Assembly: GCF_003268775.1 (NCBI RefSeq)
Contig: NZ_QLSU01000012.1
Location: 186,001 to 250,000, forward strand
From: Paraburkholderia unamae
Lineage (GTDB): Bacteria; Pseudomonadota; Gammaproteobacteria; Burkholderiales; Burkholderiaceae
Reading direction: 5' to 3'
Length of the DNA stretch: 64,000 bases
Below are positions 34,096-42,309 of the stretch, in pieces (within the stretch, counting starts at the first letter, position 1; each line of letters starts with the position of its first letter). The notes below the pieces were generated by a model. That model searched no databases. It saw only the letters and a program-made list of their open reading frames with translations, and was not told where the DNA came from. The position numbers and the translations under genes were made by a program.

Positions 34096-35088
34096 TCAAT
34101 TGATCCTCTTGACGATCAAACCTTGTGGAATGAATCCGTCCACCGATGAATTAATTTTTCCTGCCGAGTGCCAATTCGATCCGTTTACGACAATGTCCCC
34201 CGAAATATTTCTACACGTTGACGGAAGTCCGTGCACACGATAGGCCATATCTCTACTACCGAAATCCGCATGGTTTGATATTTCTATATCAATCTTGACT
34301 GGTAACTTCCCGGATAACGCCCACAACCAGATCTGAATACCGACCTTACACCTCCTCGACAACGGATTATTGATTCGTATGTCTTCGAGGACATCATTGT
34401 TACTATTCGGCTCAATATCGAGCCCGGCAGACGGTAGCGTCCCTTCGATATCCTCCCAGATAGGGTCATCGAACCGGATATGTCGTCCGCTGACTATCGA
34501 AACGCCCTGCCTGCGACAATTCATTGCGTGGTGGGATACAACGTGAATTTCCTGGCTCTTTTTCGATGGCGTTGAATAACTGTTCGCCACGTATATACCG
34601 TCGCCCCAACACCCCCGCGTTACGGGATTCAGAATCTTTACATTTGACGCTCCTGCAATGGAAATTCCCATTCCATAACCTTGCGCCCGCTTGTTGTCGT
34701 CGGCAGTTGACAATTCACGACTGCCGTCAAGCACTGCATTTTCAATCAAAACATTACTGATATCCCAAACCCTCAATATCTGGTGATTTGGCTCTGAATA
34801 CGGCAATAGCTTCAGCGATGCACCTGGCGCGAATCGAATATGACTACCGTTGCGCAATGAAAGACCGGCCGCATCAATGCGGCTATTTCCAGTTATTATC
34901 AGTGTTCTTCCGGCAGCTGCATCAATTGCTTTTTGCAGTGCAAGCCGATCATTCGCGACCCCGTTCCCAGCGACATTAAAGACCTTATCAATAAGCGGAG
35001 CTTCATCGCCGTACGATAATTGAGCGTGCTTTGCGAGCGAGCCTATGCCAATAGTAGTCAAGCTCTGTAGAAATACCCGACGCTTCAA
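34096..35088 (-). CDS. Exported parallel beta-helix protein, pectate-lyase-like
   Basis: 330 residues. The N-terminus MKRRVFLQSLTTIGIGSLA has a twin-arginine pattern (RRVFLQ) before a hydrophobic stretch, suggesting Tat export. The mature part opens with NVAGNGVANDRLALQKAIDAA, the capping region seen in pectate-lyase-superfamily proteins, and continues with short repeats of the form NVLIENAVLDG, NVKILNPVTRG, HIRFDDPIWEDI and EDIRINNP, the rungs of a right-handed beta-helix. It is likely a periplasmic lyase, hydrolase or epimerase acting on the locus's own polysaccharide, but I see no catalytic residues that fix the chemistry. It is the last gene of the minus-strand operon. Confidence 0.8.
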   Translation of the reverse strand: MKRRVFLQSLTTIGIGSLAKHAQLSYGDEAPLIDKVFNVAGNGVANDRLALQKAIDAAAGRTLIITGNSRIDAAGLSLRNGSHIRFAPGASLKLLPYSEPNHQILRVWDISNVLIENAVLDGSRELSTADDNKRAQGYGMGISIAGASNVKILNPVTRGCWGDGIYVANSYSTPSKKSQEIHVVSHHAMNCRRQGVSIVSGRHIRFDDPIWEDIEGTLPSAGLDIEPNSNNDVLEDIRINNPLSRRCKVGIQIWLWALSGKLPVKIDIEISNHADFGSRDMAYRVHGLPSTCRNISGDIVVNGSNWHSAGKINSSVDGFIPQGLIVKRIN

Positions 35089-35137
35089 TTAAATCACCTC
35101 CCAATTTCGTGAAAATTAATAACTATTCTCGTTATAT

Positions 35138-36280
35138 TCACAACTCAATCAACTCCCGATAAACAGAAATCGTCTTATCGATAACAATGCGCTCATCGAA
35201 CTCCTCCAAAGCTCGTTCACGTGCCCGCGCACCCAATTTCAAACGCAAATTGCTGTCATCATCAAGAGACCGAATCGCTGCGGCCAATGCTCTGTAATCG
35301 CGAACTGGAACCTTGAAGCCATCGACGCCGTTGTGCGTCACAACCTCCCGGCACCCCGGCACATCGGTGGTGACTAGAGGCAGTCCACACGCTCCGGCCT
35401 CGATAAGCGTCTTCGGCAGCCCCTCTCGATAACTAGGCAAAACCATGGCGTCGACTTGCGCAAATAATTTCGGCATATCGTCTACATGTCCCACCCATTC
35501 AACGATGCCCTCATCAACCCAGCGCTCTAGTGCATCCATACCAACGGCAGCTGGGTTGCCAGAATCTGGCTCGCCGGCAATCAGAAAGCGAATTTCCCTA
35601 TTTTCATCGCGTAGAAGTCGAGCTGCATCCACATATTCTTTAATGCCCTTATCCCAAAGCAATCTCGCAGCAAAGAGCACCACCATGGGTTGATGCAACT
35701 CATCATCGGCTGTTCTACCAAGAGGTTGAAATCGCTCACAATCGACCCCTGAACCTTTGATCAGCCGAATTCTCTCCTTTTCGACCAATCTGGCTTCAAC
35801 AAACATTTCAAGATCATCTGGATTCTGCAGGATCAGGCGCGTGCGGTTCCCATTCAGCACCCCTCGCAGCAATGCCCTAACCACAGGACGAAGCAAGCGT
35901 GCCTTGATATCCCGACTAGTAAATACATAGCCCAAACCGGCTACGGCACCAACTATCGCCTTCACACCGCTCAGTGACGCGCACAGTGCGCCGTAGACCG
36001 CACATTTGATCGTGAATCCGTGAACAATATCTGGTTTCTCACTGCAAAATAGTACGATAAGTTGCCTGATCACACTTAGTTCATCTAATGGATTCAGACT
36101 GCGCCGATCCATGTCTATCGAATACCACCTGAACCCCTCTTTCTCCAGCAGCTTTCCGTACTGACCAGGTGGCGAGACAAGTAGCACCTCGCATCCCTTG
36201 TCACGTAACGCGCGCGCCAGCGACAATCGAAAATTATAAATATACCAATCCGTATTTGCGAACAGTATTATCTTCTTCAT
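35138..36280 (-). CDS. GT4-family glycosyltransferase, PglA-like
   Basis: 380 residues. ILFANTDWYIYNFRLSLARAL at the start and the GLGYVF region resemble PglA/WbpY-type transferases that add GalNAc, QuiNAc or a similar sugar to an undecaprenyl-linked acceptor. The donor site has ARLLWDKGIKEYVDAARLL and PSYREGLPKTLIEAGACGLPLVTT (EX7E). It lies between the beta-helix gene and another GT4 gene, with gaps of 49 and 33 bases, on the same strand. The sugar specificity is inference only. Confidence 0.88.
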   Translation of the reverse strand: MKKIILFANTDWYIYNFRLSLARALRDKGCEVLLVSPPGQYGKLLEKEGFRWYSIDMDRRSLNPLDELSVIRQLIVLFCSEKPDIVHGFTIKCAVYGALCASLSGVKAIVGAVAGLGYVFTSRDIKARLLRPVVRALLRGVLNGNRTRLILQNPDDLEMFVEARLVEKERIRLIKGSGVDCERFQPLGRTADDELHQPMVVLFAARLLWDKGIKEYVDAARLLRDENREIRFLIAGEPDSGNPAAVGMDALERWVDEGIVEWVGHVDDMPKLFAQVDAMVLPSYREGLPKTLIEAGACGLPLVTTDVPGCREVVTHNGVDGFKVPVRDYRALAAAIRSLDDDSNLRLKLGARARERALEEFDERIVIDKTISVYRELIEL

Positions 36281-36313
36281 TTTTTATATTAGTATAATTA
36301 CGCGCACCTCAAA

Positions 36314-37447
36314 TTATTGATGTGCATCTCGGCCATACTTTCGTGATTCAATTGCAACTTTAAAGACACGATCCCAGATCTTCATCACTGCATCGATCGA
36401 GTAGCGTCGTCGAATTGAATCTGCTCCGCGTCGCCCCAATTCTTCTCTCAATGCCCCCGCCCTCATCAGATCAGCTAACGCCTGCGCATATGCGTCTTCA
36501 TCGCTGTGCCCGACCAGAGACCCAACCACACCACCCTCCGTCAATTCCCGAGGTCCGCTCGGGCAGTCTACGGCTACAACTGGAACGCCCAAAGCCATCG
36601 CTTCCATCATCGCCATCGGCAAGCCTTCATATTTTGATGTGAGCGCAAATAAACTCGCCCGTCGCATAGAAGACCACGGGTCCGTTGTTTTTCCCGGGAG
36701 AAATATGCGCTCAGTCAGACCAAGTTCCGCAATTTGGCACTCCAATCTCTTTCGGTCCGGCCCTTCACCGATAATAACTAGTTTCCACTCCGGGAATTCA
36801 CTTACGATCTTCGCAAACGAGCGAATTAGCATATCAAAACGCTTGAGAGGCTGAAGACGACCAACCCCAATCACATGTGAATCAACCTTCTCCTTGTCAG
36901 TGTGCACGCTATCCCGCTCTAATCCAGCTGGAAGCGGATTCGGGACAACCATGATATTTTTTGCCCCACCCAGAATTGTGCGAAATTGCTCAACAACGCC
37001 TTCGGTCAAAACCGTGACCACCGACGCCTTTGGATAAAAAAAACGCCCCATCCAGTTCCAGAATGGCCGCCTTCCATCAGCGATGGGATTACTATGCTCA
37101 CACGCGATTATTGGCACCCCCGTGCCCTGAAGTGCGGCAATTACCACCATATTCACATTCGTAAGTAGCGAAACGACTATGTCAACATTGCGTTCCCGGA
37201 TCAACTTCCGGATTGAGAGAATACGTTTGACATACGAGACCGGACCGCGAGCAGTACTCTCTATTACATCGGCAAGGTATATAAATTCAATTTTATCGGA
37301 GAGTGAATAGAAACATGAGCCTCGACCGGTAAATGTTGCAATCAGCGTTACATCATGGCCCCTTTCCGACCACGCGTTAGCCAGTGTCGCTGCAACTCTC
37401 TCTGCCCCACCACTTCCCATCGAATTGACAAAGACGGTGATTTTCAA
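36314..37447 (-). CDS. GT4-family glycosyltransferase, TTG start coupled to wzy
   Basis: 377 residues, GT-B fold: ITVFVNSMGSGGAERVAATLA at the N-terminus, GVGRLQPLKRFDMLIRSF and SKYEGLPMAMMEAMALGVPVVAVD (EX7E) in the donor domain. The frame is open 40 codons further up into the polymerase gene, but those codons are the shadow of wzy. I chose the TTG at 37447: GAGG lies six bases before it, one base separates it from the wzy TAA, and the protein then begins exactly like the other cluster GT4 enzymes. The two genes are probably translationally coupled. Confidence 0.88.
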   Translation of the reverse strand: MKITVFVNSMGSGGAERVAATLANAWSERGHDVTLIATFTGRGSCFYSLSDKIEFIYLADVIESTARGPVSYVKRILSIRKLIRERNVDIVVSLLTNVNMVVIAALQGTGVPIIACEHSNPIADGRRPFWNWMGRFFYPKASVVTVLTEGVVEQFRTILGGAKNIMVVPNPLPAGLERDSVHTDKEKVDSHVIGVGRLQPLKRFDMLIRSFAKIVSEFPEWKLVIIGEGPDRKRLECQIAELGLTERIFLPGKTTDPWSSMRRASLFALTSKYEGLPMAMMEAMALGVPVVAVDCPSGPRELTEGGVVGSLVGHSDEDAYAQALADLMRAGALREELGRRGADSIRRRYSIDAVMKIWDRVFKVAIESRKYGRDAHQ

Positions 37448-37448
37448 T

Positions 37449-38693
37449 TTATACCTCGACCTTGCACGGTTGCTTGAGTTGATGAGTAGACTCTCTCTCA
37501 CCAAAAGCGGAAATCCAGAATGCAATGAAAAAAAGCAGCCCTCCCGGCTGCGCATCTGCCGATCCAACTAGAGTTTGCAAAACAAAGAAGGCAATTGCAA
37601 ACGCCCTCAGCAATCCTTTATCTCCCGGATTGGTAAATTTTATCCATTCCCTAAAAAAAATTATCCATGCAATTGAATAAAGAGCAACAGAGAAAATACC
37701 GCCACCTAACATCAATGTCGCGAAGGTAGAATCCGTAAAATATTTGTTTTCGAACCCGATTCCAAATATATTCCCATTGAAAAACACCTCCTTCAGCGCC
37801 ATAGAATTCGTCGATGAGCGACTCCCGACACTAGAATCATTAACGAATCTCGACAAAATTATTGAAGAAATTTCGTCACCGAACATTGCATATACGATAG
37901 CGACGAAGATCGATGCAATCGCTATGCCTTTTGACCGTACCCGAGAAATCAGCACAATAATCGAAGCAATCATAAAAGAGCGACTTATCGAAAGCATTGA
38001 AATTATCAGCGATACTTTCCCACCCTTCTCCTTCCAGCGTGATATGTAGAGTGCTGCCGCACTAAAATAAATGAAAGAAAAGAAGAATGGATTTGGCGTT
38101 AAACCAACGGCCCGCACAATTTTTGCGCAAAATCCGGCAGAATTCAGACAGTCGCCGCCGACTTTCACCGGCAGGCTATGCAGAACGAATGGAGCGACAG
38201 GGTAAATGAACTGAGCCAAGCCCCAGATAAAATGAATGGTCAAGGAAAAAAATACTGCAATCCGCATTCCTCGCCCCCAATATCTTGCGAACACCGGTGC
38301 ACAAAATAGAAACATCGTTGCTTGAAGTATAAAGGGCCGAAATCCGAGCATATTGTCAGCGACAGAATCGTCGATAACGTGATTTCGCCAATCAATCAAT
38401 TCTGGGCTGCTTGCTGCATGACCGATAAGCCCGGGAACAGGCGTTAGAATTAGAAGTGCACAAAAGGCGATTTCGCCTCGGTTAAGCCCAATTTTCCCCT
38501 GGCAGGTCAGCACCAATCCGTAAGCGACAGAAATTCCTATAACGAGATAAGAGAGATAGCCAGGAACCGCTAAGCCGTCGAAACTCTCTGGTTTTTTAGA
38601 TGGCCAATATAAAACAAGGAACAGAAAGAGTAATGGGGAGAATAAACATACGCAAACAATATTATTTCGAGATCGAGCTAATGCTGTCGTCAT
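37449..38693 (-). CDS. wzy: O-antigen polymerase-like membrane protein (Wzy)
   Basis: 414 residues with about ten to eleven hydrophobic helices and one long external loop in the middle (roughly 160-200). As expected for Wzy, sequence identity cues are few: the assignment rests on topology, length and position among GT and flippase genes, plus the loop followed by RAVGLTPNPFFFSFIYFSAAALYIS and the late SVGSRSSTNSMALKE loop. It would polymerise flipped repeat units in the periplasm. The ATG overlaps the preceding GT stop by four bases. AT-rich composition, among the lowest GC in the window. Symbol given for function class. Confidence 0.82.
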   Translation of the reverse strand: MTTALARSRNNIVCVCLFSPLLFLFLVLYWPSKKPESFDGLAVPGYLSYLVIGISVAYGLVLTCQGKIGLNRGEIAFCALLILTPVPGLIGHAASSPELIDWRNHVIDDSVADNMLGFRPFILQATMFLFCAPVFARYWGRGMRIAVFFSLTIHFIWGLAQFIYPVAPFVLHSLPVKVGGDCLNSAGFCAKIVRAVGLTPNPFFFSFIYFSAAALYISRWKEKGGKVSLIISMLSISRSFMIASIIVLISRVRSKGIAIASIFVAIVYAMFGDEISSIILSRFVNDSSVGSRSSTNSMALKEVFFNGNIFGIGFENKYFTDSTFATLMLGGGIFSVALYSIAWIIFFREWIKFTNPGDKGLLRAFAIAFFVLQTLVGSADAQPGGLLFFIAFWISAFGERESTHQLKQPCKVEV

Positions 38694-39838
38694 GTTTCCA
38701 CTCCTTGGCCGTTCTGCGCGTCAGATTCCAGTAACTTCAAGAACAAGTCGAGCCAGGTTTGAACTATCCCCTCTTCCGAATATTGACTGCGGACCTCGAC
38801 CGCGCGAGCCGCGATCTGGCTGCGAATCATCTCGTTGTTGATTAGCTCCTCGAGTGAATTCGCCAGAGCCTCAACGTCGCCAACCGGCCGGACGAGCCGT
38901 CCGTTTTCGCCGTCCTTGATGATGTCTCGCGGGCCCGTATCACAGTCATAGCTCACCACTGGGACACCCATGGACATCGCCTCAATCAACGTCATGGGAA
39001 ACCCCTCAAACCTCGAACTCAAAGCGTAGATATCAGACCTTGAGTACCAATCAGATACATTTCCACAGTTACCGGGAAGGAAGACTCTGCCCTCAAGTCC
39101 GCGCTCGCCAATCATCTTCTCCAAATCCAACCGACGATTTCCCTCACCTAATATCACCAGGTCCCAAGACTCAGCTCTGCACCGAATAATATCGAATGCT
39201 TCAATTAGATAGTCGAAACCTTTTTGATTGACGAGTCGACCAACGCCCAAGATTAATTTTCTTCCCTCGCTAACAAAGGAATCTGGATGCACGGTTGGTT
39301 CGCCGTTTCTTATCGGCCACGTTACAGGATTCGGTATTACTGAAATATTCTGACATCCACATTCTTTTGCCAACCAGTCTCCGCTCTCTCCGGTCAATGC
39401 AATAACGCGGCTAGCACGTCTATATGTTACATAGCGTAAAAAACTCCAAAATTTCCCCGGCAACAATTTTGGCGGATGATTATGCTCGGTAACAATGACA
39501 TGGCATCGCATTCCCGCTGAAGCAATCATTGAGATCACAGATGCACGCGTCATTATCCCTAGAAGAATATCCGGCTTCTCTTGTTGCACTACCTCCCTAA
39601 GAGATTTCAGTCGCTTCCAGTTTGTTCGAATCGTTTCGCATATACCTTTACTTGCCCCAAAATTCCCAATAACCAAGCGCTTTACCGCAGGTGACGGACG
39701 GTAGAAGTCCTTTTCCTCAGTTTCGAGCGTCACTATAGTTACTTCATGCCCCAACCTGCTCCAGGCATTCGCTAAATTGACCGTCACACGCTCTGCTCCG
39801 CCCGCAAATAGTGAATTCAAAAAGACAACGATCTTCAA
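38690..39838 (-). CDS. GT4-family glycosyltransferase
   Basis: 382 residues, GT-B. KIVVFLNSLFAGGAERVTVNLANAWSRLGHEVTI is the acceptor-domain start; the donor domain reads GVGRLVNQKGFDYLIEAFDII and SSRFEGFPMTLIEAMSMGVPVVSYD (EX7E), ending RDIIKDGENGRLV. It is closely similar in layout to the GT at 36314-37447, suggesting an old duplication or related donor sugars. It overlaps the flippase gene (four bases) upstream and the polymerase gene (four bases) downstream, so the three are tightly coupled. Confidence 0.88.
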   Translation of the reverse strand: MKIVVFLNSLFAGGAERVTVNLANAWSRLGHEVTIVTLETEEKDFYRPSPAVKRLVIGNFGASKGICETIRTNWKRLKSLREVVQQEKPDILLGIMTRASVISMIASAGMRCHVIVTEHNHPPKLLPGKFWSFLRYVTYRRASRVIALTGESGDWLAKECGCQNISVIPNPVTWPIRNGEPTVHPDSFVSEGRKLILGVGRLVNQKGFDYLIEAFDIIRCRAESWDLVILGEGNRRLDLEKMIGERGLEGRVFLPGNCGNVSDWYSRSDIYALSSRFEGFPMTLIEAMSMGVPVVSYDCDTGPRDIIKDGENGRLVRPVGDVEALANSLEELINNEMIRSQIAARAVEVRSQYSEEGIVQTWLDLFLKLLESDAQNGQGVET

Positions 39839-41217
39839 GGCACACCTCCGTTTTTCGATTTCCCCTTGCTTACATGCTCAAAGAGTAGATAACAAGCCAG
39901 AGACGAGGCATGCATCATTGCGGTCGCCAGTTGAATTCCTGCCAAGCCAAGCCAATTAATCAGACATAAATCTGCAATCACTTTCACGAAGAAATTGATT
40001 GAAGCGATTATTGTCATCGCCTTAAATCTCCCCTGACTCGCAAATAACTGAACCATCACGAGAACAGGGAAATAGAATGGAATTTGGACGAGCCCCCATC
40101 GCAAGAGGTTAGCCACCACTGCCGTGTCGGTTGACGTGAACGCACCACGTTGATATAGCATCGCGACGGCCAGCTTTGAAAACAGGGAAGCAAACAACGC
40201 GACGCAAATCGCGCCGATGAATGTCACCACCGTCCACCGCCACGCAATGCGCCCTGCCCGAGGTCCGTCTCCCGCACGCTGAAGCTCGGAGAACACCGGT
40301 AGCACAGCCCTGCTGATCGCTAGCGCGCCCATCCCCATCACCAAGGCAAGCAACCTGTTTGCGTAACCAAGCGAGCCAATTGCGCCGTCACCAAGATGCG
40401 CGACGAAATATTGGTCCACGGGAGTGACACAACTCATTAGTAACTGACCAGCCGAAAAAATCCCAACTGACATGCATAGTTTTGGCCACTCGCGCGAGCA
40501 CAACGTAAATTTAGGTAGCACCATTGTCTGATCGGCTTTTCCAGATAGAACCGTAAGCCACGTCAGTTGAAGTGCGTAGCCTATCGTGGTCCCCAGCATT
40601 AGCGCGTGAATTGCCTGCGAAGGTGGCGTAAGCAAAATCGTCGCAAGTAATGTGAGCGCGGGAACACACTCCAATAAGGTATTAATGTGGCGTTCCCGTG
40701 CTTGAAGTCGTGCTGACTGAATGCTGATGAGCACGGTCAATATGCCGATCGGCATTATTCCCCTAGCCAATTCCTTGACAATGTCCTGCGTCTGCGTTGA
40801 AAGCTTCCCGCTCACGATACTCAGCGCGGGTTGCCAGAACACAAACAACAGTAATGTGATGACACTACTGACCATCAACCCGCATCCCTGCAATTCGGCA
40901 ATGAATTCACGTCTCTCTGGAGGGGGAGCGTGTCTAAGCCGAACCAAGGTTGGGATAAGAACGGTACTCAGTATCGTTACTAATGTACCGGGTATCCATG
41001 TTACAAGAGTGAGCGTAAGCTGATAGGCGTCAACGATCGAACTCACGCCATATCGATACGCGATTGCCATCTCTTTGAAGGCGCCCGCGAATTTTCCAAT
41101 GAATACAAAGAAAGATACCCACGCGGCACCTTGAATAATTCTCCGGTGCATCGCGTGCGAATCTTGAAAACGAAAAGAGTGGCGCGCCCTAAGGCGCGCC
41201 ATTATTGAAGCAATCAT
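39835..41217 (-). CDS. MurJ/MviN-family flippase acting as Wzx
   Basis: 460 residues with about 12-14 membrane helices. It belongs to the MATE/MOP superfamily, and the layout (FGKFAGAFKEMAIAYRYG at helix 1-2, QYFVAHLGDGAIGSLGYANRLL in helix 7-8, LYQRGAFTSTDT after helix 9) is that of MurJ lipid II flippases rather than classic Wzx. Given its place, it most likely flips the capsule repeat unit. Start codon choice is open: ATGs at 41217, 41202 and nearby residues are in frame; I kept the first. Confidence 0.85.
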   Translation of the reverse strand: MIASIMARLRARHSFRFQDSHAMHRRIIQGAAWVSFFVFIGKFAGAFKEMAIAYRYGVSSIVDAYQLTLTLVTWIPGTLVTILSTVLIPTLVRLRHAPPPERREFIAELQGCGLMVSSVITLLLFVFWQPALSIVSGKLSTQTQDIVKELARGIMPIGILTVLISIQSARLQARERHINTLLECVPALTLLATILLTPPSQAIHALMLGTTIGYALQLTWLTVLSGKADQTMVLPKFTLCSREWPKLCMSVGIFSAGQLLMSCVTPVDQYFVAHLGDGAIGSLGYANRLLALVMGMGALAISRAVLPVFSELQRAGDGPRAGRIAWRWTVVTFIGAICVALFASLFSKLAVAMLYQRGAFTSTDTAVVANLLRWGLVQIPFYFPVLVMVQLFASQGRFKAMTIIASINFFVKVIADLCLINWLGLAGIQLATAMMHASSLACYLLFEHVSKGKSKNGGVP

Positions 41218-41225
41218 TTCTTAAG

Positions 41226-42284
41226 TTAAAGCGACTTCATTTCCGACCAACCAATTTCACGCTCAAAACGATCGACATACCAATTCATGGCGATCGCCAA
41301 TCCCTCCTGAATATGGATAGGGTCACTGTATCCGAGTAATCTGCAAATTTTCTCGATACTAGCCTGCGAATGGAGAACATCTCCCCCTCGGAATTCACCG
41401 TAACGTATCGGGCTGCTATTCGCTATTTTCCGGTTACGCAATTGCTCGGCAAGAATCTCCAGCAGTTGGTTCAACGTTGTCCTCCCGCCAACTGCAACGT
41501 TATAGACTTCGTTTTTCGCATTGTTTGCCGCCGTAGCCGCAAGAATATTTGCCTGAACAACGTTTTCGACGTAGCAAAAATCTCGACTAGTCTTGCCATT
41601 GCCGTTAATCTGGATTCCCTCTCCTCGAATCAGCGCGGCTATCCATCTCGGAATGACAGCAGCGTACGCACCATTCGGATCCTGACGTTTCCCAAATACG
41701 TTAAAGTAGCGCAGGCCGACGGTGTTGAAATCGTAGCTTCGCGCGAAAACATCTGCGTAAAGCTCGTTCACATACTTTGTTACTGCGTACGGTGACAGAG
41801 GCTTACCGATGAGATTCTCCACCTTGGGTAGGCCAGGATGATCCCCGTAAGTTGAGCTTGACGCAGCGTACGTGAAACTCTTTACCTCCTCATCGCGCGC
41901 CGCAACCAGCACGTTGAGAAAGCCACCAATGTTGACGTCGTTCGTTACGACAGGGTCCAGCAACGATCTTGGGACCGATCCCAATGCGGCTTGGTGCGAC
42001 ACGTGATCAATACCCTGGGTTGCCCGGGCGCAGTCCGAAGCATTGCGGATGTCACCTTCGATCAGCTTGAATCTTGCCCATCGCTCCGAACCGACGGAGG
42101 AACTTACCTCCTCCAGATTGCTGTGGCTTCCCGTCGAGAAGTTGTCCAGACCGACTACCTGCTGATCCAACTTGAGAAGAGCCTCAAGAAGATTTGAGCC
42201 AATGAACCCAGCCACGCCGGTTATTAACCAGCGTTGCGGACAGCGTGCCAAATCCTCACAGGCAATCGTATAGCGATTTTTCAT
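41226..42284 (-). CDS. tviC: UDP-HexNAc(A) C4 epimerase, WbpP/TviC-like
   Basis: 352 residues, short-chain dehydrogenase fold: TGVAGFIGSNLLE (NAD-binding, about 22-34), catalytic YAVTK (about 163-167) and SSSTYGDHPGLPKVE, a stretch typical of the WbpP/WbgU/TviC epimerases that act on N-acetylated UDP-sugars. Together with the dehydrogenase just upstream it should supply UDP-GalNAcA (or UDP-GalNAc). The ATG at 42284 was chosen; the open frame continues into the dehydrogenase gene but as shadow. The gap to that gene is 25 bases. Confidence 0.9.
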   Translation of the reverse strand: MKNRYTIACEDLARCPQRWLITGVAGFIGSNLLEALLKLDQQVVGLDNFSTGSHSNLEEVSSSVGSERWARFKLIEGDIRNASDCARATQGIDHVSHQAALGSVPRSLLDPVVTNDVNIGGFLNVLVAARDEEVKSFTYAASSSTYGDHPGLPKVENLIGKPLSPYAVTKYVNELYADVFARSYDFNTVGLRYFNVFGKRQDPNGAYAAVIPRWIAALIRGEGIQINGNGKTSRDFCYVENVVQANILAATAANNAKNEVYNVAVGGRTTLNQLLEILAEQLRNRKIANSSPIRYGEFRGGDVLHSQASIEKICRLLGYSDPIHIQEGLAIAMNWYVDRFEREIGWSEMKSL

Positions 42285-42309
42285 TTCGGCGCGTTCTAGC
42301 TGGATGTGG

